In this document: piece by piece, positions 1 to 8,843 of the stretch
Layout: each line of letters begins with the position of its first letter
Numbering within the stretch: the stretch's first letter is position 1
From: Natronomonas halophila
GTDB lineage: Archaea > Halobacteriota > Halobacteria > Halobacteriales > Haloarculaceae
Length of the DNA: 64,000 nucleotides
Assembly (NCBI RefSeq): GCF_013391085.1
Contig: NZ_CP058334.1
Coordinates: forward strand, 930,001-994,000
Direction of reading: 5' to 3'
The notes under the pieces: generated by a model
What the model was told of the DNA's origin: nothing
Databases searched by the model: none
The model's input: the letters and a program-made list of their open reading frames with translations, nothing else
Translations under genes and position numbers: made by a program

Positions 1-2
1 AA

Positions 3-188
3 CTGGAGGTCGGCGACCGGCCGACGGTCAACATCCAGCAGGAACAGTCGTGGGTCGAACTGCGACTCCGCTATCTCGTCCATCCCCGCCAGGGCACGCG
101 AGTTCGCAACGCCCTCTACGAGCGCATCCTCGACCGGATGAACGACCACCCCGACCGCGTCGCGTTCCCGGTGAGCCGGAGCCGGTAA
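3..188 (+). CDS. C-terminal end of a probable MscS-type mechanosensitive channel (partial)
   Basis: Only the last 61 residues are inside the window; the frame is open from the left edge to a TAA at 186-188. The fragment reads as an alternating beta/alpha C-terminal domain (SWVELRLRYLVHP, then an Arg-rich helix RNALYERILDRM). This resembles the cytoplasmic C-terminal domain of small-conductance mechanosensitive channels, which release solutes on hypo-osmotic shock. The membrane part is not visible, so the family call rests on this short tail and is tentative. The next gene starts 50 nt downstream with its own TATA-like sequence. Confidence 0.55.
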   Translation: MEVGDRPTVNIQQEQSWVELRLRYLVHPRQGTRVRNALYERILDRMNDHPDRVAFPVSRSR

Positions 189-238
189 GCCCCCGCCCTG
201 ACCCGAGTTCTTTTGCGCCGGCGACGTAACCCACGCCC

Positions 239-895
239 ATGACCGTGCCCGACGACGTCGAAACGTTCGCAGCGGCGGTCGGCCCCGACCCCGACGACGT
301 GCTCCGCGAGATGGACGACCGCGCCGAGGAGACCGGCTTTCCGACCGTCGGCCCCGCCGTCGGCGGCTGGCTCCAGCAGTTGGCCGGCCTCGTCGACGCC
401 GACCGCGTCTTCGAGTTCGGCTCGGGCTTCGGCTATTCGGCCTACTGGTTCGCCCGCAGCCTCCCAGAAGATGGTGAAATCGTGCTGACGGAAATCGACG
501 CCGACGAACTCGACGACGCCCGCGAGAATCTCGCTCGCGGCGGTTACGCTGAGATGTCTCGCTTCGAATTGGGCGATGCCATCGACATCGTCACCGACTA
601 CGATGGCCCCTTCGACGTCGTCCTCATCGACAACGAGAAGGACCGCTACGTCGAGGCCTTCGAGGCGGTCCGTGAGAAGGTCCCCGTCGGCGGGGTCGTC
701 GTCGCCGACAACATGACCGCCGGCCCCTTCGACTTCGAGGAGATTCACCGGGTCGTCATGGAGGGCGGCGAGACGGACAACGAGATGGCACGCGGCGTCG
801 CCGACTACCTCGGCCACGTCCGCAGCGCCGACGACTTCGAGACGACGCTGTTGCCGCTCGGTGAGGGCCTCGCAGTGACCCGTCGGCTGGCGTAA
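239..895 (+). CDS. O-methyltransferase (SAM-dependent, COMT-like)
   Basis: This 218-residue protein is a class I SAM-dependent methyltransferase of the small caffeoyl-CoA O-methyltransferase-like group. The SAM-binding motif I (EFGSGFG) lies near residues 59-65, an acidic residue follows at the end of beta2 (LTEIDAD), and the post-I motif VLIDNEKDRY is near residue 130. In this family the Asp of that motif helps bind metal and substrate. Length matches the family (about 210-230). The ATG at 239 follows a weak TATA-like TTCTTTTGC at about 210-218, consistent with a leaderless transcript. The methyl acceptor cannot be inferred from sequence. Confidence 0.85.
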   Translation: MTVPDDVETFAAAVGPDPDDVLREMDDRAEETGFPTVGPAVGGWLQQLAGLVDADRVFEFGSGFGYSAYWFARSLPEDGEIVLTEIDADELDDARENLARGGYAEMSRFELGDAIDIVTDYDGPFDVVLIDNEKDRYVEAFEAVREKVPVGGVVVADNMTAGPFDFEEIHRVVMEGGETDNEMARGVADYLGHVRSADDFETTLLPLGEGLAVTRRLA

Positions 896-975
896 ACGGT
901 GGGCCCGTTCCTGTCATCAGTGTCATGGAAAGCCATGGCAAAACCCAAGTCAGGACCATCCGTAGGTGTGGTCCC

Positions 976-2625
976 ATGCCGGGAGGCACTGACCAGACAC
1001 TTCGACCGTTCCTGTGGCGTGCGGCGAATCTCTACCCCGATACGGAGATCGTCTCACGGACCCACGAAGGCATCGAGCGATACACTTACGAGGACTACGA
1101 CGAGCGAACGGCGCAACTCGCCAACGCACTCGACGAATACGGCATCGAGGAGGGCGACCGAGTCGCGACGTTCTGCTGGAACCACCATCGGCACTTCGAG
1201 ACCTACTTCGCGGTACCGACCATCGGCGCACAACTCCACACCATCAACCCCCTGCTGCCCGACGAACACATCCAGTATATCGTCGACAACGCCGACGACG
1301 AACTGATTTTCGTCGACGAGTCGCTGGCGCCGAAACTGGCACAGGCGGCCGCCGACGCCCCCGAATTCGAGGGCGTCGACTTCGTGGTAATGTCGTCCAG
1401 TGGGACCGACGCACTCGATGCGACGCCCTACGAGGAGTTCGTCGACGGCCACTCGACCGACTACGACTGGCCCCAACTCGACGAGAAACAGCCCGCCGGG
1501 ATGTGTTATACCTCCGGGACCACGGGCAACCCGAAGGGCGTCGAGTACACCCACCAGATGCTGTGGAGCCACACGATGGCGACCCTGACGCCACAGGGGA
1601 TTCCCATGGCCGACGACGACGTCGTCATGCCCGTCGTGCCGATGTTCCACGTCAACGCCTGGGGCATGCCCTTTACCGCGACCGCCGCGGGGTCGAAGCA
1701 CGTCTATCCCGGCCCCTCGCCGGAACCCGAGGACATCGCCTCCCTCATCGAAAACGAGGGCGTCACCATCACCGCCGGCGTGCCCACGGTCTGGCTCGGC
1801 CTGATGGAGTACATGGAGGACAACGAGGTCGACCTCTCGACGCTGGACACCGTCATCGTCGGCGGGTCGGCCGCGCCCGAATCCATGATTCGCTGGTTCG
1901 ACGACCACGACGTCGAACTGCTCCACGCGTGGGGCATGACCGAAATGTCCCCCATCGGGTCGGTCTCCCAACTCAAATCCAGCCTACAGGACGCCGATTA
2001 CGAGACCCAGCTCGAACACCGCAAGAAGCAGGGCCTGCTCGCCCCCGGCCTCGAGATGAAAATCATCGACGAGGACGGCGAGGAAATCGCCTGGGACGGC
2101 GAGGAGTTCGGCGAACTGTGGGTCCGCGGCCCGTGGGTCACCAAGGAGTACTTCAAGCGGCCCGAAGCCAACGAGGAGGACTTCGAGGACGGCTGGCTCA
2201 AGACGGGTGACGTCGTCACCGTCGACGACGAAGGCTACATCAAAATCGTCGACCGGGCGAAGGACGTCATCAAGTCCGGTGGCGAGTGGATTTCCTCGGT
2301 CGAACTCGAAAACGCCATCATGGCCCACGACGATATCGCCGAAGCCGCCGTCGTCGGCGTCCCCCACGAGCGCTGGCAGGAACGGCCCGTCGCCTTCGTC
2401 GTCCCCGGCGAGGGCGCCGACGAAACGACGCTGGAGGACGAAATCATGGACATGCTCCGGGAGGACTACCCCAAGTGGTGGCTGCCGGACGCTATCGAGT
2501 TCATCGACGAAGTGCCGAAGACCGCCACCGGCAAGTTCTCCAAGAAGGACATCCGCGAGCAGTACACCGACGAATCGCTGGTCGAAGGTCGCGTCCCCGA
2601 GGAAGCCGCCCCGGACGACGACTAA
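976..2625 (+). CDS. Long/medium-chain acyl-CoA synthetase (AMP-forming)
   Basis: A 549-residue member of the ANL adenylating superfamily that activates a fatty acid with ATP to acyl-AMP and then acyl-CoA. The AMP-binding P-loop [11 protein letters not shown] is at about residues 178-188. Motif A5 (WGMTE), the hinge region around TGDVV and the C-terminal catalytic Lys in [10 protein letters not shown] are all present. I start at ATG 976 (MPGGTDQ) because the extra 17 codons from ATG 925 carry no family signal; 925 is the alternative. Length fits fatty-acyl ligases. A second acyl-CoA ligase lies at 24262-25872. It probably feeds beta-oxidation; chain-length preference cannot be read. Confidence 0.88.
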   Translation: MPGGTDQTLRPFLWRAANLYPDTEIVSRTHEGIERYTYEDYDERTAQLANALDEYGIEEGDRVATFCWNHHRHFETYFAVPTIGAQLHTINPLLPDEHIQYIVDNADDELIFVDESLAPKLAQAAADAPEFEGVDFVVMSSSGTDALDATPYEEFVDGHSTDYDWPQLDEKQPAGMCYTSGTTGNPKGVEYTHQMLWSHTMATLTPQGIPMADDDVVMPVVPMFHVNAWGMPFTATAAGSKHVYPGPSPEPEDIASLIENEGVTITAGVPTVWLGLMEYMEDNEVDLSTLDTVIVGGSAAPESMIRWFDDHDVELLHAWGMTEMSPIGSVSQLKSSLQDADYETQLEHRKKQGLLAPGLEMKIIDEDGEEIAWDGEEFGELWVRGPWVTKEYFKRPEANEEDFEDGWLKTGDVVTVDDEGYIKIVDRAKDVIKSGGEWISSVELENAIMAHDDIAEAAVVGVPHERWQERPVAFVVPGEGADETTLEDEIMDMLREDYPKWWLPDAIEFIDEVPKTATGKFSKKDIREQYTDESLVEGRVPEEAAPDDD

Positions 2626-2664
2626 CCGGCGTCGCCGCTTTCCTCACGCCTTTTTATTGCCGAC

Positions 2665-3237
2665 TCAGTTCCGCCACTTGATGGAACAGCCACGCGAGGG
2701 GCCGCGCTCGTCTTCGGGGTCCCCGCCGGCTAACACGCTGTCGATGGCGTCCTTGATTTCGAAGCCGGGTTCGCCGGAGGGCTCTTCGTCGGGGGTCATC
2801 GCGTCGTCGAAACGGCCGTGGTAGACCAGTCGGAAGACGTCGTCGTCGTTCTCGAAGAGGAAGGGGTCGGGCGTACAGACCGCGCCGTAGGCTTCGGCGA
2901 CCTCCTGGCTCTCGTCGCGGAGGTACGCGGTGATGTCGATATCGCCCGATTCGACGTATTCGACCATCGTCTCGAAGGAGTCCTCGGGGTACTCCTCGGC
3001 GTTATTGGGGTTGATTCCGACGACGGCCACCTCCCCGTACTCGTCGGCGATGTCGTTCATCGCCCCGAACTTCGCCTGTGCGTAGGGACAGTGGTTACAG
3101 GTGAAGACGACGAGCAGTGCCTCGTGGTCGTCGAAATCACCCAGCGAGTAGGTCTCGCCGTCGGTCCCGTCCAGTTCGAAGCCGGGCGCTTGGTCGCCGT
3201 GGTCCAGTTTGTCGGATTCTGATTCGAGAGCAACCAT
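2665..3237 (-). CDS. Thioredoxin-like / AhpC-TSA-fold protein
   Basis: A 190-residue thioredoxin-fold protein. A TlpA/AhpC-like N-terminus (GDQAPGFELDG) precedes the redox motif CNHCPYA at Cys47-Cys50. Asn-His between the cysteines and Pro-Tyr after them match the thioredoxin family protein group common in bacteria and haloarchaea that has an unusually large C-terminal part. A third Cys in VCTPDPF is a conserved part of this group. It is probably a cytoplasmic dithiol oxidoreductase or peroxiredoxin-like enzyme; no signal peptide is seen. A TATA-like GACTTTAGG about 25-30 nt upstream of the ATG suggests a leaderless mRNA. It converges with the acyl-CoA ligase gene. Confidence 0.8.
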   Translation of the reverse strand: MVALESESDKLDHGDQAPGFELDGTDGETYSLGDFDDHEALLVVFTCNHCPYAQAKFGAMNDIADEYGEVAVVGINPNNAEEYPEDSFETMVEYVESGDIDITAYLRDESQEVAEAYGAVCTPDPFLFENDDDVFRLVYHGRFDDAMTPDEEPSGEPGFEIKDAIDSVLAGGDPEDERGPSRGCSIKWRN

Positions 3238-3288
3238 ACCGGACCTACGGGCGGAAGCGACCTAAAGTCACCCCTCCGGGGAACCGGC

Positions 3289-3708
3289 TTATCCCTCGAA
3301 GGTGGTGAGGAAGACGGCGACCACCGCGAGGACGATACCGGTCACCTTGCGGACCGTCAGCACCTCGTCGAGGAAGACGATGCCGATGAGGGAACTGGCG
3401 ACCAGAAAGAGGCCGAAGATGGGTACGACGACGCTGACGGGACCGACCGCGAGCGCGCGATAGTAGGAGATGATACCGACCGCCAGACAGGCGCCGGCAG
3501 CGTACATGTACGGTGCGTGCTGGTGGGTCAGCGCCGAGAGCAGCGGTCGGTCGGTGGCGACGATGATACCGAGCGCCGTCAGCGCGAGCATGCCGTTCGT
3601 GACGAAGGCGACCGTATCGGCCGGCAACTGCTGGGTCGCCAGTTTCGTCAGCGGTGCGACGACCGAGTAGGCCGCCAGAGCGAGGAGTGCATACCAGATA
3701 TACTGCAT
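3289..3708 (-). CDS. EamA/DMT-family small membrane transporter
   Basis: A 139-residue, very hydrophobic protein with about five membrane segments, matching a single EamA unit. Larger drug/metabolite transporters contain two such units, so this protein probably dimerises. The ending (residues about 95-135: SLIGIVFLDEVLTVRKVTG) is the typical EamA terminal helix pair with the conserved Glu. The reading frame stays open far upstream to 4509. The ATG at 3708 is chosen because the hydrophobic start MQYIWYALL begins there and the upstream part is the antisense of the DUF420 gene. The substrate is unknown. Confidence 0.8.
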   Translation of the reverse strand: MQYIWYALLALAAYSVVAPLTKLATQQLPADTVAFVTNGMLALTALGIIVATDRPLLSALTHQHAPYMYAAGACLAVGIISYYRALAVGPVSVVVPIFGLFLVASSLIGIVFLDEVLTVRKVTGIVLAVVAVFLTTFEG

Positions 3709-3822
3709 ATCGGCACGCAGTCTGCCGACGGCAAGGCCGTATCGGTCTCCGGGCGAGTCGACTTTCCGGCACTCGAGGAGGAAACCCAAGCGACCTTTGT
3801 CGGCGAGTCCGAACGGGCAGAT

Positions 3823-4425
3823 ATGTCGACAGCGCGCGGCCCGGCCTTCGCCCGGGAGCACCCGCGGATACTGACAGCCCTCTTGACCGTCGTCGGCTAC
3901 GTCGTCGTCATCGGGACGCTCTACGGTGACGTCGGCGTCTACCCGACCATCACCGAATCGACCGTCGACCTCTTTGCCCACGCTATCGCCGTCATCAACT
4001 CGGCGACGGTGGTCTGTCTGGCCGCCGGGTGGTACTGGATTCGCAACGACGAAATCGAGAAACACCGCAAGGCGATGACCGCCGCCTTCTCGCTCATCCT
4101 GCTGTTCCTCGTCTTCTACCTCCTGAAGACGGGCGGTGGCGGCCGCAAGGAAATCGTCGCCGGCGCGCCGCTGCGGAGCCTCTATCTCGGCATGCTGGCG
4201 ATTCATATCGTCCTGTCGGTGCTGGCGGTGCCGCTGGTCCTGTATGCCATCACGCTCGGTATTACGCACACGCCGGCCGAACTCCGCGAGACGGCCCACG
4301 CGAGGGTCGGCCGCATCGCCGTCTCGACGTGGCTCATCAGCCTCGTGTTGGGCGTCGTCGCCTACCTCATGCTCACATTCTACTACGGGCCGGAGCAAAT
4401 CGAGTTCATCCGCGGGATGGCGTAG
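3823..4425 (+). CDS. DUF420 family membrane protein
   Basis: A 200-residue polytopic protein with about five to six transmembrane segments, matching the DUF420 family. Many homologues sit near cytochrome oxidase or CtaG genes and have been suggested to be related to cytochrome oxidase assembly. Histidines in the membrane or at its edge (HAIAVINS, IEKHRKAMT, AIHIVLS, ITHTPAEL) are the family pattern and could bind heme or copper. The frame is open upstream to 3517, but ATG 3823 gives the normal family length. It divides from the EamA gene over a 114-nt divergent region. Its TAG abuts the next ATG (TAGATG), implying co-transcription with the cyclo-ligase gene. Confidence 0.82.
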   Translation: MSTARGPAFAREHPRILTALLTVVGYVVVIGTLYGDVGVYPTITESTVDLFAHAIAVINSATVVCLAAGWYWIRNDEIEKHRKAMTAAFSLILLFLVFYLLKTGGGGRKEIVAGAPLRSLYLGMLAIHIVLSVLAVPLVLYAITLGITHTPAELRETAHARVGRIAVSTWLISLVLGVVAYLMLTFYYGPEQIEFIRGMA

Positions 4426-5127
4426 ATGACCGACAAGGGAGCCATCCGCGAGCGCGTCTGGGACCGCCTCGAAGCGGAGGGCTACGCCCGGTTTCCCTTC
4501 CCGCCGCACGGCCGCATCACCAACTTCGAGGGCGCGAAAGAGGCCGCGGAACGGGCGCTCGACCTACCGGAACTCGCCGACGCCGAGGCGGTCAAGGCCA
4601 ACCCCGACGCCCCACAGTTGCCGCTCCGGCGGGGCCTGTTGAAGCAGGGAACGACCGTCTACATGGCGGTGCCCCGACTGTCCGAGGCCGATTGCTTCGT
4701 CGAGTTGGACCCCGCGAAACTCGACGACCTCGATGCCGCGCCGACCGTCTCACACATGAGCGAACACGGCCGACAGGTCGGCCCCGACGAGGTGCCGGAA
4801 CTGGACGCCATCGTCCTCGGCAGCGTGGCTGTCACCGAAGCCGGCGCCCGCATCGGCAAGGGCGAGGGCTACAGCGACCTCGAATACGCCGTCCTCCGGG
4901 AACTCGGCCTCGTCGACGACGAGACGCCGACGATTACGACCGTTCACGACACGCAGGTCATCGACGAGGACATCTCGGTCGGCGACCACGACGTGCCGCT
5001 GGACGTCATCTGTACGCCGACCCGGACGATTCGCACCGACGCCGGCGAGAAACCGGAGGGCCTCTTCTGGGACGACCTGAGCGAGGAGCGCATCGCCGAG
5101 ATACCCGTCCTCGACGAACTGCGATAG
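4426..5127 (+). CDS. 5-formyltetrahydrofolate cyclo-ligase
   Basis: A 233-residue protein of the MTHFS family, which converts 5-formyl-THF to 5,10-methenyl-THF with ATP in one-carbon metabolism. Family features include an N-terminal Arg-rich helix, FPFPPHGRITNF, VKANPDAPQLPLR, and the motif GVxGxxGxRIGKGEGYSDLEYA in the form ARIGKGEGYSDLEYA near residues 139-153. That last part binds the ATP phosphates and folate. The ATG directly follows the stop of the DUF420 gene, so translation is probably coupled. The archaeal version lacks part of the bacterial N-terminus, which makes substrate identity less certain than fold. Confidence 0.85.
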   Translation: MTDKGAIRERVWDRLEAEGYARFPFPPHGRITNFEGAKEAAERALDLPELADAEAVKANPDAPQLPLRRGLLKQGTTVYMAVPRLSEADCFVELDPAKLDDLDAAPTVSHMSEHGRQVGPDEVPELDAIVLGSVAVTEAGARIGKGEGYSDLEYAVLRELGLVDDETPTITTVHDTQVIDEDISVGDHDVPLDVICTPTRTIRTDAGEKPEGLFWDDLSEERIAEIPVLDELR

Positions 5128-5148
5128 GAGAAAACCCGACGAGCCTTT

Positions 5149-5943
5149 TCAATCGGTCCGCGGCAGAGCCACCGCGCCGACGGCGAAGAAGACGACCGCC
5201 AGCACCGTCAGGACCGCGAGGTTCAGATAGGGGTCGGCACCGACGAGTCCCTGCTGTGCCCCACGCCACGTCGCCATCGTTCCCGGCGGCTGGTAGGTCG
5301 CTCCCCGGACGCCGCGGGCGAAGTACGTCAGCGGCGAGATGTTCATGAAGGGAACGAACCACTCGGGCAGCATCGACGGCGGGACGAACGTCTCCGAGAG
5401 GAAGAGTAGGGGAATGGCAAGGCCGTTCGAGGCGGCGATGACCCCGTCCTGGGAGTCGGCAACGCGGCCGAGAATCGCGCCGACCGCACAGAACAGCGCC
5501 ACGCCGACGGCGACGTACGGCACGAGTAGGAGTGAGAAGGAGAACACCGCATCGGTGACCAGCAGGACGAGGCCGAGAATCAGCAACGACGCCAGGCCGA
5601 TGACGACGACGTTGACGAGCGTCTGGGCCAGCAGCCACTCCGCGCGCGTCAGCGGCGTCGTCGCAAGTTTCTCGAAGCGGTTGCCCTCCCGGTGGCGCGC
5701 GACCTCGCTGCCGACCCGAGAGAGGGGCGTAAAGAGGACGACGACGGCGAGATAGCCGGCGACGTAGTAGCCCGGCGGTTCCGCGAAGAGGCCGCCGCCA
5801 CTGGGGTCGGTCTGGACCAGTGCACCGAAGATGAGGATGATGATGACCGGGAAGAAGAACGTGAAGAAGACGGCCGTCCGACGGCGGGTGAAGCCGTACC
5901 ACGCGGCTTTCGTCTCGGCGGCGACGCGTCCGAGGCGACTCAT
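5149..5943 (-). CDS. ABC-2 type transporter permease
   Basis: A 264-residue integral membrane protein with six hydrophobic segments in the ABC-2 arrangement: a first helix after a basic N-terminus (TRRRTAVFFTFFFPVIII), a large extracellular loop, then five helices. The conserved region ETFVPPSMLPEWF followed by NISPLTYFARGVR is the ABC-2 signature segment. It starts inside the stop region of the upstream ATPase gene (4-nt overlap, ATGA), so the two form an exporter operon. Substrate is unknown; ABC-2 exporters move drugs, polysaccharides or lipids. Confidence 0.88.
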   Translation of the reverse strand: MSRLGRVAAETKAAWYGFTRRRTAVFFTFFFPVIIILIFGALVQTDPSGGGLFAEPPGYYVAGYLAVVVLFTPLSRVGSEVARHREGNRFEKLATTPLTRAEWLLAQTLVNVVVIGLASLLILGLVLLVTDAVFSFSLLLVPYVAVGVALFCAVGAILGRVADSQDGVIAASNGLAIPLLFLSETFVPPSMLPEWFVPFMNISPLTYFARGVRGATYQPPGTMATWRGAQQGLVGADPYLNLAVLTVLAVVFFAVGAVALPRTD

Positions 5944-6860
5944 GCGTCGACCTCCTCGCGGGGGCGGCCGCCAGCGCCGACATCAGTTCCCGTCAATGCG
6001 ACGTAGACGTCGTCGAGGCTCGGCTGTCGCCAGACCAGCCCCTCGTAGTCGACGCCGGCGTCTTCGAGGGTTTCGACGACGTCCGGAATCTCCTTGGGGC
6101 CGACCGGGACGGCGACGTGTCGCTGGTCGGGCAGGAGGTGATAGCCGGCCGTCTCCAGCGCGCGGGTCGCCGTACCCTCGTCGTCGGCTTCGATGACGAG
6201 TCGGCTATCGCCGCCGTGCCGTTCGATGAGTTCTCGGGGCGAACCGAGCGCGACCAACTGGCCCTCCGAGAGCAGGCCGACGCGGTCGGCCAGTTCCTCG
6301 GCTTCCTCCATGTAGTGGGTCGTCAAAAGCACCGTCGTGCCGCCGTCGGCGAGGTCCTCGATGAGGGCCCAGAGGTCGCGGCGACCCGTCGGGTCGATGC
6401 CTGTCGTCGGTTCGTCGAGGATGAGCAGGTCGGGGTCGTTGACCAGCGCCGTGCCCACGCAGGCGCGGCGCTTCTGGCCGCCCGAGAGGTTCTCGTAGAA
6501 GGCATCGGCCTTCTCCGAAAGGCCCACGTCTTCGAGGACGGCGTCGACGTCGCGGGATTCCTCGTAGAGGCCGGCGTAGTACGCGAGCAGTTCGCGGGCC
6601 GTGAGGCGCTCGGCGGGGCCGAATTCCTGCGGGAGGACGCCGAGGCGGTCGCGGGCGACCTCGGTCGGTGATTGCCCGAAGACCTGCACCTCGCCGTCGG
6701 CCTTCGTCGTTCCCGTGAGTGCGCGCACGAGCGTCGTCTTTCCGGCGCCGTTCGGGCCGATGAGGGCAAACACCTCGCCTTCCTCGACGGCCAGCGAGAC
6801 GCCGTCCAGCGCCACCGTGTCACCGTATCGTCGGCGAACGTCCTGGGCGCGAATGACCAT
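5940..6860 (-). CDS. ABC transporter ATP-binding protein (ABC-2 exporter)
   Basis: A 306-residue ATPase of the CcmA/DrrA type. Walker A GPNGAGKTT is at about residues 35-43, the Q-loop LPQEFG near 97, the signature LSGGQKRR near 144, Walker B LLILDEPTTG near 164-173, and the switch His in LLTTHYMEE. The C-terminal roughly 80 residues form the extra domain common in DrrA-like exporters. It energises the permease encoded immediately downstream, with which it overlaps by 4 nt. A TATA-like CTTTACCC lies about 25 nt upstream of the start. Confidence 0.9.
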   Translation of the reverse strand: MVIRAQDVRRRYGDTVALDGVSLAVEEGEVFALIGPNGAGKTTLVRALTGTTKADGEVQVFGQSPTEVARDRLGVLPQEFGPAERLTARELLAYYAGLYEESRDVDAVLEDVGLSEKADAFYENLSGGQKRRACVGTALVNDPDLLILDEPTTGIDPTGRRDLWALIEDLADGGTTVLLTTHYMEEAEELADRVGLLSEGQLVALGSPRELIERHGGDSRLVIEADDEGTATRALETAGYHLLPDQRHVAVPVGPKEIPDVVETLEDAGVDYEGLVWRQPSLDDVYVALTGTDVGAGGRPREEVDA

Positions 6861-6972
6861 GTCGAAACCGCACGCGGCGCCCGGGTAAAGCCTGCCGTTT
6901 CAGGCCGTCACGCTCGGGGTCGTGGGCGGTCGCTACGCGTTATTTATAAAAGAAGCAGTCCGCCGGAACGTC

Positions 6973-7485
6973 TCAGACGAGCGGTTCCTCGCGGCCGCCG
7001 AGGTAATCGAAGACGGCCCCCAGCGAGAAGCCGTAGACGAGGTGGGCGATGAACGTGAAGACGACGTACAGCGGCAGGGCGATGCCGGCGTAGCCGTCGT
7101 AGAACGCCAGTACGAACCCCGTCCAGAGGACGAACCCGAAGAAGGCGCCCTGTTTCGCGTAACTCCCGCCGGGGAGGTACCGACCGACCGAGGCGAAAAG
7201 CAGCGGCCACGTCACCATCCCGCCGGCCAGGAAGAGCACGTATCCGACCGCGGTCGGATCGCCGGGAACGACGGCCGCGATACCGGTCAACTCGACGACC
7301 ATCGACAGCGAGGTCATGTCGAAGGCCCCCAGCGAGGCCGCGACGAACAGTACGACGGTCATCGCGGCGGTGCCGACAGCACCCGCTATCGCCCCGATGA
7401 GACCGTCGAAGACGATGCCAGTCATCGAGTTCGTCTCGTCGTCGTGGGCATCGAGTGGCCCAACTTCCGTGTCGCCAGGTCCCAT
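6973..7485 (-). CDS. Conserved haloarchaeal membrane protein (DUF6789-like)
   Basis: A 170-residue protein with four to five transmembrane segments. I recognise it as the conserved haloarchaeal family I recall as DUF6789; no function is assigned. The start at ATG 7485 is preferred over 7587 because a clear TATA box (7509-7518) sits about 25 nt upstream, giving a nearly leaderless mRNA. It is the left-hand member of the run of small membrane-protein genes that surrounds the terminal oxidases, so an accessory role in the respiratory chain is an inference from position only. An AT-rich stretch (6938-6951) follows its stop and may terminate transcription. Confidence 0.78.
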   Translation of the reverse strand: MGPGDTEVGPLDAHDDETNSMTGIVFDGLIGAIAGAVGTAAMTVVLFVAASLGAFDMTSLSMVVELTGIAAVVPGDPTAVGYVLFLAGGMVTWPLLFASVGRYLPGGSYAKQGAFFGFVLWTGFVLAFYDGYAGIALPLYVVFTFIAHLVYGFSLGAVFDYLGGREEPLV

Positions 7486-7508
7486 GGGTAGTAGTGACAC
7501 ACCACGTG

Positions 7509-7518
7509 TATAAATATT
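7509..7518. promoter_or_regulatory. Near-palindromic TATA box, possible bidirectional promoter
   Basis: TATAAATATT reads as a TATA box on both strands. On the minus strand it lies about 25 nt before the ATG at 7485. On the plus strand it would place a start site near 7540, about 20 nt before the ATG at 7562. It could serve both divergent small-membrane-protein genes. Confidence 0.6.
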
Positions 7519-7561
7519 GTCGCCGGGAAAGAGGTATGCCACTCCGGTCACAGCATCGGAT

Positions 7562-7747
7562 ATGGACGCCAAGACGGCCTTCGGCATCGCGCTGGCGCTG
7601 GCGCTGGGGCTTCCCTACGTCACCGTCGGCCTCATGGAGGGCGGCCGCCTCGGCATCCTCGCCTTCAGCGCGCTTTTCGTGGTTGCCATCGCCGTCATCA
7701 TCGTCAGCGACCGCCGGACGGGCGAATCCGCCTCCGGCGAGGAGTAA
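7562..7747 (+). CDS. Small membrane protein, function unknown
   Basis: A 61-residue protein with two hydrophobic helices (residues about 4-20 and 30-48) and a short hydrophilic, acidic tail. I do not recognise a named family, but the codon use is typical of the surrounding genes and the frame stays coding-like to the stop. ATG 7562 is chosen over the in-frame upstream start at 7517, which would precede the likely transcription start from the 7509-7518 TATA box. It is divergent from the 6973-7485 gene and converges on the CxxC membrane protein gene (7755-8411). Its position suggests an oxidase-locus accessory protein; that is inference. Confidence 0.65.
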   Translation: MDAKTAFGIALALALGLPYVTVGLMEGGRLGILAFSALFVVAIAVIIVSDRRTGESASGEE

Positions 7748-7754
7748 GCAGCCC

Positions 7755-8411
7755 TCAGCGGATGCCCGGTCGCCAGTAGAGCAGTCCGAGCGTGAGGACG
7801 AACACCGCCGTCGAGAGGTCATACGAGGCGTTCAGCGCGGCCGCGCCGAGGATTCCCGCCCCGCCGACGAGCGACGTGCCGATGCTCGCCAGAATCGGCC
7901 ACGTACAGGAGACACACGAAAAAAGTCCGAGCAGTCCCGCGACCGCCGACCCGGAGGCCTCCAGCACCGTCACGTAGACGAGATACGCGAGCGCCGCGTA
8001 TCCGACCAGAAACGCCGGCATGGCGGCGATGACGACGTACTCGCCCGCGTAGACGAAGGCCGGGCCCCACCCCGGTGGGAGCCACGCGATGCGGACGCCG
8101 GAGGCCGCATCACCGAGGCCCGTACTGATTACACCGCCAAAAACCGCGAGCACGCCGAAGTAGGCCGCCGCCAGCGCCGCCGCCCGCCGTCGGGTGGCGA
8201 AATCCGGTCCCTCCGGTGGGTCCGTCGCGTATATCGCCACCGCGCCGAGGTTGACCCACAGGAGGCCGTAGAGGGCATACCGGAGTTCGGTCGGTTCGGC
8301 GGTCGTCAGCGTGTAGTAGGCGACGATGGAGACCAGTTGGAGGTTCAAAAGCAGCGCGCCCCAGCCGAGTCGACGCGCGGGCAGTCGGCGCCCGAGGGAG
8401 ACGGTGGCCAT
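7755..8411 (-). CDS. Polytopic membrane protein with FSCVSC motif (DUF7546-like, paralogue 1)
   Basis: A 218-residue protein with about six transmembrane segments. A conserved motif GLFSCVSCT (Cys-x-x-Cys near residue 163) sits at the start of a helix, preceded by LPPGWGP and FVYAGE. A clear paralogue is encoded at 14023-14718, with the same motifs in the same order and 24 identical nucleotides over the Cys motif (7902-7925 and 14188-14211). I recall the family as DUF7546, function unknown. A membrane-edge CxxC next to oxidase genes suggests metal or thiol chemistry, for example copper delivery; this is inference. Its start lies 4 nt after the stop of the subunit IV gene, so the two are probably co-transcribed. 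Confidence 0.8.
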   Translation of the reverse strand: MATVSLGRRLPARRLGWGALLLNLQLVSIVAYYTLTTAEPTELRYALYGLLWVNLGAVAIYATDPPEGPDFATRRRAAALAAAYFGVLAVFGGVISTGLGDAASGVRIAWLPPGWGPAFVYAGEYVVIAAMPAFLVGYAALAYLVYVTVLEASGSAVAGLLGLFSCVSCTWPILASIGTSLVGGAGILGAAALNASYDLSTAVFVLTLGLLYWRPGIR

Positions 8412-8415
8412 TCCG

Positions 8416-8694
8416 TTAGGCGACCGAGTAACTGGCAGCGGCCATCAACAGTAACACGAGGCCGAGGCTGAGTCCCATCAGCCACGACAGCGACCGGCTT
8501 TCCCAGCGGAGGTGCTGATAATACCCGACGATGAGGCTCGTCTTGGCGACGGCCGCACCCATGGTCAGCCCGAAGGACTGCCAGTAACTGAACTCGATGC
8601 CGCCCGGTGGGTGGAAGAACACGTACTTCGAGGCCGCGAGGGCGACGAGGGCGACGTAAACCGCCGCGTAGAATCTGACGGAATCGGACGCCAT
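8416..8694 (-). CDS. Cytochrome c oxidase subunit IV family protein
   Basis: A 92-residue protein with three transmembrane helices, matching the small prokaryotic cytochrome c oxidase subunit IV family (CyoD/CoxD type). Typical features are the first helix near residue 8, a second carrying a short polar loop before VAKTSLIVGYYQHLRW, and a third helix at the C-terminus. Such subunits stabilise the CuB region during assembly of heme-copper oxidases. ATG 8694 is chosen over ATG 8721 because the TATA box at 8728-8737 puts the transcription start near 8706, downstream of 8721. It is the first gene of a unit that continues into the DUF7546-like gene. Confidence 0.78.
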   Translation of the reverse strand: MASDSVRFYAAVYVALVALAASKYVFFHPPGGIEFSYWQSFGLTMGAAVAKTSLIVGYYQHLRWESRSLSWLMGLSLGLVLLLMAAASYSVA

Positions 8695-8727
8695 GTGTGT
8701 GTGTACGTCACCCAATGTCACAGCCCC

Positions 8728-8737
8728 ATATATAATT
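8728..8737 (-). promoter_or_regulatory. TATA box for the subunit IV gene
   Basis: The minus-strand sequence AATTATATAT is a strong archaeal TATA element and predicts a start site near 8706, about a dozen nucleotides before the ATG at 8694. It excludes the upstream in-frame ATG at 8721 as the start. Confidence 0.65.
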
Positions 8738-8843
8738 ACCCCCGAGCGGCCGCGCCGCCCTCGAATACGGACGGTCGTAGCCGGTTAGCGGCGGTTACCG
8801 AACCGCGCTGACGATTCCCGGGAAACCGTTACAGCCGTCCGTC

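Noticed and set aside
925-975. An extended start for the first acyl-CoA ligase (ATG 925)
   Set aside because: The extra 17 residues are basic and match no family; ATG 976 gives the usual beginning.
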